37,885 bases of DNA. It comes from Syntrophorhabdaceae bacterium (lineage in GTDB: Bacteria; Desulfobacterota; Syntrophorhabdia; Syntrophorhabdales; Syntrophorhabdaceae). The notes under the pieces were generated by a model. It did not search any database. It was not told the origin of the DNA and saw only the letters and a list, made by a program, of their open reading frames with translations. The stretch lies in NCBI GenBank assembly GCA_026415675.1, contig JAOAGQ010000067.1, positions 1-37,885 of the forward strand. The letters are read 5' to 3'. This document shows positions 7,522 through 13,762 of this stretch, piece by piece; the first letter of the stretch is position 1; each line of letters opens with the position of its first letter. Made by a program: the position numbers and the translations under genes.

Positions 7522-7786
7522 ATGGTAAAAAAAGAATATTTCTCAAATTGCATGCAAATAAGGTGTTTATACCAATCGTTTACGTCAGTGGAAAAATAAC
7601 GAAAGGCTTTATGAATCATTCGATTATAGGACTCTTTTAAATTATTGTCTTGATGATCGGGAGTGGTTTATAGGTTATCAGAAAACGTTGACAGGGAAAA
7701 AGTTGTTTGTTATAAATAATCACAAAGTCAATGTCGAATGGGCACCTCCTCACTCCAAACGACAATTGGTTTTTTTATCTAAATAA
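7522..7786 (+). pseudogene. Decayed ORF remnant upstream of the DUF3237 gene
   Basis: The 433-bp space between the tRNA and the next gene has no intact gene. A frame open from 7562 to 7786 (74 codons, no start codon) reads like protein, for example DDREWFIGYQKTLTGKK. A short ATG-led frame at 7522 (MVKKEYFSNCMQ) would join it with one frameshift. I do not recognise the product. It may be the remains of a small accessory gene, or chance in AT-rich DNA; a strong promoter lies inside it. Confidence 0.3.
7688..7716 (+). promoter_or_regulatory. Near-consensus sigma-70 promoter for the DUF3237 gene
   Basis: TTGACA (7688-7693), an exact 17-nt spacer and TATAAA (7711-7716). It lies about 80 bp upstream of the next ATG and is the best match to consensus that I found in the window. 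It suggests strong, simple expression of the secreted protein downstream. Confidence 0.65.
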
Positions 7787-7798
7787 CAGGAGGAAAAA

Positions 7799-8362
7799 AT
7801 GAAGAAGGTGTTGTTTGTAGCCCTTTTAGTGGCCTTTTTTGTCAGTCCATTTATGGCTTTTGGTCAAACCAAAGTTGGTGATACAAAAGGATTTGAACCC
7901 CCTAAACCAAAACTCGAATATCTCGGTAAATGGACTGTTGAGCTCATTGCACCTGTATGGGAGCTTGGACAGACATCTGACCTCGGTAAACGTCGTATTA
8001 TCCCCATAACAGGTGGATATTTTGAAGGCCCGAACATAAAAGGTAAGATTCTCAATAACGGGGCTGACTGGCAAATTGTCACAAAAGATGGGCTGGCCAT
8101 TATTGACACAAGATATCTACTTCAAACTGATGATGGTGAATATATTTATCTTCAAACAAAAGGTTATCGCTTTGGACCGCCAGATGTACTCGCTAAGGTT
8201 GGAAAAGGGGAAGTGGTTGACCCCAATCTTTATTATTTTCGTGTAACCATGCAATTTGAAACAAGCTCAAAAAAATATGATTATTTAAACCGTCATATCG
8301 GTATTGCCTTTGCAATGCGTCTTGGAAATGCAGTGGTTTACGATGCTTATCTCGTTAAATAA
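7799..8362 (+). CDS. Secreted DUF3237-family protein
   Basis: A 187-aa protein with a clear Sec signal peptide (MKKVLFVALLVAFFVSPFMAFG, cleavage near residue 22). The body has DUF3237 hallmarks: GKRRIIPITGGYFEGP, then NNGADWQIV, LLQTDDGEYIYLQTKGYR and a closing YDYLNRHIGIAFA. DUF3237 proteins are small beta-barrels of unknown biochemical role; most are cytoplasmic, so the signal peptide is notable. AGGAGG precedes the ATG. Arginine codon use is foreign: five CGT, one CGC, one AGA and no AGG, while nearby genes favour AGG/AGA. With a strong private promoter, a tRNA upstream and a transposase remnant downstream, horizontal acquisition is likely. Confidence 0.8.
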   Translation: MKKVLFVALLVAFFVSPFMAFGQTKVGDTKGFEPPKPKLEYLGKWTVELIAPVWELGQTSDLGKRRIIPITGGYFEGPNIKGKILNNGADWQIVTKDGLAIIDTRYLLQTDDGEYIYLQTKGYRFGPPDVLAKVGKGEVVDPNLYYFRVTMQFETSSKKYDYLNRHIGIAFAMRLGNAVVYDAYLVK

Positions 8363-8399
8363 AGAATAGCATTCCCGGATTTAACAAATCGAAGAGTGA

Positions 8400-8767
8400 A
8401 GAGGTGCCACTGGACTTGCCCCCCATCAAACTGTACATCTAGCTTATTTTGCATCATTTTGCATCATCCTTTCTTCAACTATGAGCTTTTTTTCTATAAT
8501 CCTTTCCTCTATCTGGTAGGCCCTGTTTTTATACTGGATTGTATAATCATTCTTTACGGTACGGACTGTTTTAATACACAGTATAAAATCAAGCTCTGAT
8601 ACTTCAGGTTGACGGTGGAGGTTTTCCTCTTTAATGGCATGCACTGCATACTTTCTGTTGTATATGGAAAGTAGGATATAAGAAAATCGTTTGCCTCTTA
8701 AATGGTACTTATATATCCTTCGTTTGAGGTGGATAGGTATCATCAGGTCAACACCTGCCAAAATCAC
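8400..8767 (-). pseudogene. Transposase C-terminal remnant (ISNCY/IS481-like)
   Basis: On the minus strand a frame from 8767 to 8444 reads YNRKYAVHAIKEENLHRQPE, then LDFILCIKTVRTVKNDYTIQ and YKNRAYQIEE. This is the C-terminal pattern of DDE transposases of the ISNCY/IS481 type (N-R-x-F/Y-A, later RTV-x-x-D-x-x-x-x-Y-x-x-x-x-Y-Q). The catalytic core is absent upstream. A 10-bp tandem duplication of TTTTGCATCA (8447-8466) shifts the frame. Taking out one copy continues the protein as NKLDVQFDGGQVQWHLF, typical of the family C-terminus. The remaining 264 bp up to 9031 shows nothing I recognise. Confidence 0.6.
8447..8466. repeat. 10-bp perfect tandem duplication
   Basis: TTTTGCATCA occurs twice head to tail (8447-8456 and 8457-8466) inside the transposase remnant. 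Because 10 is not a multiple of 3, it accounts for the frameshift there. Confidence 0.8.
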
Positions 8768-9031
8768 TTATAAGGCTCTGTCCTATTTAAATTAGGGATG
8801 GATGGAGATCTATATGCGCTTTCTCTTCCGCCATCTGTGATGCTTCCCCCACAGCCCTTTTTACCATGTTATTTTAAGCTTCTCTGCAAAAAGGTAAAAT
8901 TGAAACCGTTTTAAAGGGATACATTAATAACCCAAAAAGATAAAGAGATTATCATTTTGGGATAACGTTTAGGTTTTTCGCAATTGCTTTTTATATTCAT
9001 ATATTTTAATATACAAAAGAGCGTATGTATT

Positions 9032-9187
9032 ATGTTTATGACCCTTGGTGCTATTGTTGGAAGGCTTTTGCATTTAAAAAGGACATGTCCTAAATGCAAA
9101 AAGGAGCAGATTGTGCCTCTGGCAAAAAAGCATGATGATATCAACTGTAAGTGTTGCGGTACGAAGGTCCCTCCCCCTAAGAAATAG
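9032..9187 (+). CDS. Small zinc-ribbon peptide
   Basis: A short protein of about 51 aa: MFMTLGAIVGRL, then RTCPKCKKEQ and CKCCGTKVPPPKK. The two CxxC-type pairs (CPKC and CKCC) about 20 residues apart look like a zinc ribbon. The frame is open further upstream to a TTG at 8984; the ATGs at 9032 or 9038 give a more sensible protein, though no strong ribosome-binding site is seen. It ends 27 bp before the antiporter gene and may be co-transcribed with it. Function unknown. Confidence 0.45.
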   Translation: MFMTLGAIVGRLLHLKRTCPKCKKEQIVPLAKKHDDINCKCCGTKVPPPKK

Positions 9188-9214
9188 GTTTGCCTCTTTA
9201 TATAAAATAAAAAT

Positions 9215-10939
9215 ATGAACCTTGAAGACTTTGTCTCCTCTGCGGTAATCCTTCTTATAACAGCTTCTTTAATGAATATACTCTTCAAGCGCCTGGGGCT
9301 TGGATCCATAGCGGGGCTTCTTGTGGCAGGTATAATTGTAGGCCCTTACACACCTGGACCATATATTACAACCCATGTAGAGAGCGTTAGGAATTTTGCG
9401 GAACTCGGGGTTGTGCTCCTTCTCTTCGTTATAGGGCTTGAGATGAGGCCTTCCCGCATATGGGCGTTAAGGAGAGAAATATTCGGTCTTGGCATTCTCG
9501 AGATTATTTTTACCGCTTTTGCTATTAGTGGTTATATGTTTTTAAACCATCCAAACTTAGAAACTTCTATAATTATCGGTCTGACCTTTGCCATGTCATC
9601 AACTGCTATTGTTATGCAGATGTTGCTCGATAGAGGAGAGATAGCAAGCCCCCATGGCAAAACCGTTTTTGGTGTACTCCTAATGCAGGATATCGCTATT
9701 GTCCCGATCCTTGCCCTTATACCTCTACTTTCCTTTCCGGAAAGATTTTCAATATCCATACCTGAGGGGAAACATGTAGTCCATATAACAGGTGCTTTTT
9801 TGGTTGTGTTGGGATTCGGTAAATTTTTAATACCTTTTGCACTGGATAAGCTTGCCCGTCAGAAAAACAGAGAAGGTTTTTTGATTGTCACAATGCTCTC
9901 AGTCTTTCTTTCCGCCTGGGCCATGCACAAGGCGGGTTTTTCCCTTGCCCTTGGTGCCTTTTTAATGGGTATGCTTCTGTCGGATTGCCGATATAATCTA
10001 CAGATTGAGGCTTATATTGAGCCATATAAGAGAATTCTTATCAGCCTCTTTTTTGTGGCCGTTGGCATGTCCATAGATATCGGTTTGATTGCCTCAAATA
10101 CCCTTTTATTTATCAAGCATTTGTTTGTTATCACTTTAATCAAAATAACCATTATATTCTTATTGTGCCTTATCTTGAAAATGAGTAAAAGTCGGGCTAT
10201 CAATGTATCTTTTATGCTTGCCCAAGGAGGGGAGTTTGGATTTGTCCTTCTTGCATCAGCTAAGTCATTTCATATAATTGATGATGATGTCTTTATTATA
10301 GGTATTAGCATTATATCTGTGAGCATGCTTTTTACCCCATTGTTGGCAAGGTTTGGTAATTTCCTCTCCATACGTTTTTCCCGTAAGGAGGAAAGTGGCG
10401 ATGCCTTCCCCGGTCTTAATATAGAGGAGGGGGAAGGAGAAAGGGTGATTATAGGTGGCTACGGCCGGGTAGGTCATATAGTGGCAGTACTTCTTCATGC
10501 AAATAGAGTACCTTTCATCGTTTTCGATAATGACCCGGTAAAAGTGGCAAAGGGAAAATCGGAGGGGTTCCCAGTTTACTACGGGGATATAGCAAACCCT
10601 GAGCTCCTTGCCGCTGTCCATCTGGAGAATGCCTCGTTAGTAGTACTTACTGTGGACCAAGAATCAACTGCCGTTCAAGCCATCTCCCATATAAGAAACA
10701 ATTATACCTCTTTGCCAATCATAGCCAGGGCCAGAGACCTTGAAGGGAGTGAAAGGTTGATTCAAAAAGGAGCAACTATTGCCATGCCTGAAGCCCTGGA
10801 AAGTAGTCTTCGCCTTGCCAATGAGACGCTTAAAATGGTAGGGGTTCCATCCGATGATATTGACCTCCTTCTTATGGATATAAGGAGAAAGAACTATGAA
10901 CTGGTGGCAGGAGATAAAAGGGAAGGGCATAAAGGGTGA
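9215..10939 (+). CDS. KefB/KefC-type monovalent cation/proton antiporter with RCK (TrkA-N) domain
   Basis: A 574-aa inner-membrane protein. Residues about 5-390 form a CPA2 sodium/proton-exchanger domain with about a dozen hydrophobic segments, beginning LGSIAGLLVAGIIVGP and including FAELGVVLLLFVIGLEM. The cytoplasmic part (about 410-560) is an RCK/TrkA-N Rossmann domain with GGYGRVG at 414-420 and an acidic residue after the second strand (FDNDP), as expected for NAD(H)-binding. The family exports K+ or Na+ in exchange for H+. E. coli Kef proteins are about 600-620 aa and glutathione-gated; gating here cannot be inferred. A P-type cation ATPase follows, so this stretch looks like an ion-homeostasis group. 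Confidence 0.85.
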   Translation: MNLEDFVSSAVILLITASLMNILFKRLGLGSIAGLLVAGIIVGPYTPGPYITTHVESVRNFAELGVVLLLFVIGLEMRPSRIWALRREIFGLGILEIIFTAFAISGYMFLNHPNLETSIIIGLTFAMSSTAIVMQMLLDRGEIASPHGKTVFGVLLMQDIAIVPILALIPLLSFPERFSISIPEGKHVVHITGAFLVVLGFGKFLIPFALDKLARQKNREGFLIVTMLSVFLSAWAMHKAGFSLALGAFLMGMLLSDCRYNLQIEAYIEPYKRILISLFFVAVGMSIDIGLIASNTLLFIKHLFVITLIKITIIFLLCLILKMSKSRAINVSFMLAQGGEFGFVLLASAKSFHIIDDDVFIIGISIISVSMLFTPLLARFGNFLSIRFSRKEESGDAFPGLNIEEGEGERVIIGGYGRVGHIVAVLLHANRVPFIVFDNDPVKVAKGKSEGFPVYYGDIANPELLAAVHLENASLVVLTVDQESTAVQAISHIRNNYTSLPIIARARDLEGSERLIQKGATIAMPEALESSLRLANETLKMVGVPSDDIDLLLMDIRRKNYELVAGDKREGHKG

Positions 10940-11064
10940 GAACCCCTCAATAATTATAAAATTCAGTTAACTTTGTAATCGTGTGCTAAAAAAACGAATT
11001 AATATGATAGAATTGTATTGGATGATACAAAAACCATCGAGATAAAACCTGGAAGGAGGTTGCT

Positions 11065-13740
11065 ATCGACTGGTATAAGCTCGACATAAAAAATATTTAT
11101 GGGAGATTGGGTTCGGGGCCAAACGGACTTGAGATACATGAGGTGGAAGAGAGAAGAAAGAAGTATGGCCCTAATCTGATATCAGAAGGAGAGTCCGTAA
11201 GCCGTCTTAAGATTATCCTCGACCAGTTTAAAAGTCCCCTCATCTATATACTCTTAGTATCCGCCGCTGTAACGGCCTTGCTGGGGGAGTATATTGACAC
11301 AGGTGTTATAGGGGCGGTACTCATAATAAATGCGATTGTGGGTTATTTTCAAGAGTATAAGGCAGAGACCAGTATAAAGGCTTTAAAACGGATGATCGTT
11401 GCAAAGACCAAGGTTGTAAGAGGTGGTAGAGAATATGAGATAAAAAATGAGGAACTCGTCCCTGGTGACATAATATACCTCGGGTCAGGCCAGAAAGTGC
11501 CTGCGGATGTGAGATTATTTGATGCAATCGAGTTGAGGATCGACGAAGCTGCCCTGACAGGAGAATCCCTTCCGGTAGTCAAGTCTACAGAGCCCATATT
11601 GGAAGATAATCTTTCGCCAGGTGATCAGAAGAACATGGCCTTTATGGGAACCATAGTTGTAAACGGCAGGGGTAAGGGTATAGTTGTTGATACAGGAATA
11701 AATACGGTGATAGGGAAAATTGCAAGGGATGTGAAAGAGCAGTCTGTAACCCAGACCCCCCTGCAGCAGAAGATGGAGAGGTTTGCCCATTTTATAGGTA
11801 TCCTTGTCCTCGGCAGTGCCTTGGTTATAATACTTCTTGGGCTTTCTATGGGTATAAGGATAGGGGAGATATTTACGATAGCCGTTGCTGCAGCTGTTGC
11901 CGCTGTCCCGGAAGGTCTACCGATTGTTGTGACCGTTGCGATGGCCATAGGGATACGGAGGATGTCAAAGAGAAATGCGGTCATTAGAAAGCTCCCGGCC
12001 GTAGAAACCCTCGGAAGCACATCTATTATATGTACAGACAAGACAGGGACCCTGACAAAGAACGAGATGACGGTGAAGGCCATCTCAAACGGTGAACATA
12101 ATTTTGAGGTAACAGGTACGGGTTATAATCCGGAAGGCAGGATATTCCACGAATGGAAACCTGTCGAAGGGGAACTTCTCGAAAAACTGCAGATGCTCCT
12201 GAGAATAGGCCTTTTGTGTAACGAATCTAATCTCGTTGAAGAAGAAGGCCGTTTTAAGGTCGAGGGCGACCCAACGGAGGCAGCACTTATAGTATCTGCT
12301 ATAAAAGGGGGACTTGAGCCTGCAAGGGAGAGAATCGCTTACAGTCTTAAAGGTATAATACCCTTTGAGTCAGACAGGGGTTTCATGGCGACCCTTCACG
12401 CATTTCAGGGCAAGGCCTTTATATTCATTAAGGGAGGGCCAGAGATTATCCTTTCTCTCTGCAACAGGGCAGAGTCAGATATTCCCTTTGATAGAGAAAG
12501 TATCATGGAGATAGTGAACTGTTTTGCTGAAGACGGCCTTCGGGTACTGACTATGGCATTTAAAGAGGTTGACATCTCTATCTTAGATAAACCCTTTACA
12601 GAGGATCTCATAGGCAATGATTTTATCTTTTCCGGCCTTCAGGCTATGATTGATCCTCCGAGAACTGAAGTGCAGGAAGCGATAGAAGGGTGTAAGAAGG
12701 CAGGAATAAGGGTATCCATGATAACGGGGGACCATAAGGTGACCGCCTCCGCAATAGGGCGTATTCTCCATATTACAGAAGGAAAGGGAGGTGTCCTTAC
12801 CGGTAAAGAGATAGAAGCTATGGACGATGAAGAGTTATACAGGAAGGTTCAAAGTACCTCTATTTTTGCAAGGGTATCCCCTCAACACAAACTGAGGATT
12901 GTAAAACAGTATATAAGACATGGAGAGGTGGTTGCCGTCACCGGTGATGGGGTAAACGATGCCCCTGCACTGAAGGCTGCCCATATAGGTGTGGCTATGG
13001 GGATAACAGGAACGGATGTAGCAAGGGAAGCAGCCGATATGGTCATAACCGACGATAATTTTACAAGTATTTTTCATGCGGTGGAGGAAGGAAGGATAGT
13101 CTTCGACAATATAAGGAAGGTCGTATTCTTCCTTATTCCAACAGGCTTTGCAGCCATCCTTTCTATTATCATATCGATGGTTATGGATCTCCCCGTTCCG
13201 TATGTTGCTTCTCAGCTTTTATGGATTAACCTCGTTACAAACGGCCTCCAGGATGTTGCCCTCGCTTTCGAACCAGGAGAAAAGGATGTCTTATTGAGGA
13301 AACCGAGAAGCATCAAGGAAGGTATCATGTCGAGGCTCCTGTTTGAAAGAAGCGTTATGGTGGGCATTCTCATTTCAATGGGTATAGTTTACACCTATTA
13401 TGATGCACTAAACAGAGGAGAGAGTGTAACCCATGCAAGGACCATTGCAATGACCACGATGGTCTTTTTTCAGTTTTTCCAGGCCTGGAACTCAAGATCC
13501 GAAACGAGATCAGTCTTTCAAATAAACCCGTTAAGCAATCCCTTCCTTTTTTATAGTATGGTAGCCGCTTTGGTGGCCCAGATAGGGGTAATCTATATAC
13601 CGGCCATGCAGTGGTTATTTAGAACCAGTCCCCTTACTCTTTCTGAATGGGTGAAGGTCATCATCGTATCTTTTTCTGTTATCATCCTTGTTGAGGGGGA
13701 TAAATACTTAAGAAAAAGATTTTCAAAACCGGGTAACTGA
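11065..13740 (+). CDS. P2-type cation-transporting ATPase (Ca2+-ATPase-like), unusual start
   Basis: A 10-helix P-type ATPase of about 890 aa. Counting from the TTG at 11107, it has the actuator motif TGES (151-154), PEGLP in helix M4 (268-272), phosphorylation site DKTGT (D311) and hinge GDGVND (613-618), and ends with a cation-ATPase C-terminal domain. Helix M6 reads LLWINLVTNGLQD, with Asn where SERCA has the Ca2+-binding Asp800, so the ion may differ. The frame contains family sequence upstream of the TTG (IDWYKLDIKNIYGRLG, the usual W-x-x-L lead-in). No ATG, GTG or TTG precedes that stretch. A strong GGAAGGAGG (11051-11059) lies 5 nt before an in-frame ATC at 11065, which I take as the tentative start; 11107 is the conservative alternative. 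Confidence 0.85.
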   Translation: MDWYKLDIKNIYGRLGSGPNGLEIHEVEERRKKYGPNLISEGESVSRLKIILDQFKSPLIYILLVSAAVTALLGEYIDTGVIGAVLIINAIVGYFQEYKAETSIKALKRMIVAKTKVVRGGREYEIKNEELVPGDIIYLGSGQKVPADVRLFDAIELRIDEAALTGESLPVVKSTEPILEDNLSPGDQKNMAFMGTIVVNGRGKGIVVDTGINTVIGKIARDVKEQSVTQTPLQQKMERFAHFIGILVLGSALVIILLGLSMGIRIGEIFTIAVAAAVAAVPEGLPIVVTVAMAIGIRRMSKRNAVIRKLPAVETLGSTSIICTDKTGTLTKNEMTVKAISNGEHNFEVTGTGYNPEGRIFHEWKPVEGELLEKLQMLLRIGLLCNESNLVEEEGRFKVEGDPTEAALIVSAIKGGLEPARERIAYSLKGIIPFESDRGFMATLHAFQGKAFIFIKGGPEIILSLCNRAESDIPFDRESIMEIVNCFAEDGLRVLTMAFKEVDISILDKPFTEDLIGNDFIFSGLQAMIDPPRTEVQEAIEGCKKAGIRVSMITGDHKVTASAIGRILHITEGKGGVLTGKEIEAMDDEELYRKVQSTSIFARVSPQHKLRIVKQYIRHGEVVAVTGDGVNDAPALKAAHIGVAMGITGTDVAREAADMVITDDNFTSIFHAVEEGRIVFDNIRKVVFFLIPTGFAAILSIIISMVMDLPVPYVASQLLWINLVTNGLQDVALAFEPGEKDVLLRKPRSIKEGIMSRLLFERSVMVGILISMGIVYTYYDALNRGESVTHARTIAMTTMVFFQFFQAWNSRSETRSVFQINPLSNPFLFYSMVAALVAQIGVIYIPAMQWLFRTSPLTLSEWVKVIIVSFSVIILVEGDKYLRKRFSKPGN

Positions 13741-13762
13741 CATTCATCATCACAGTTAACCC
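13731..13762. terminator. Hairpin at the convergent ATPase/sensor-kinase junction
   Basis: GGGTAACTG (13731-13739) pairs with CAGTTAACCC (13753-13762) with one bulged base. It spans both stop codons of the convergent genes and could serve either strand, but it has no T-tract. Confidence 0.35.

Noticed and set aside
8780-8900. A 26-codon minus-strand frame (start 8867) reading MVKRAVGEASQMAEEKAH
   Set aside because: Too short, with no ribosome-binding site and no recognised similarity. It could be a mobile-element scrap but cannot be supported.
11625-12083. A 152-codon minus-strand open frame
   Set aside because: Antisense to the conserved P-type ATPase core including DKTGT; a codon-bias shadow.
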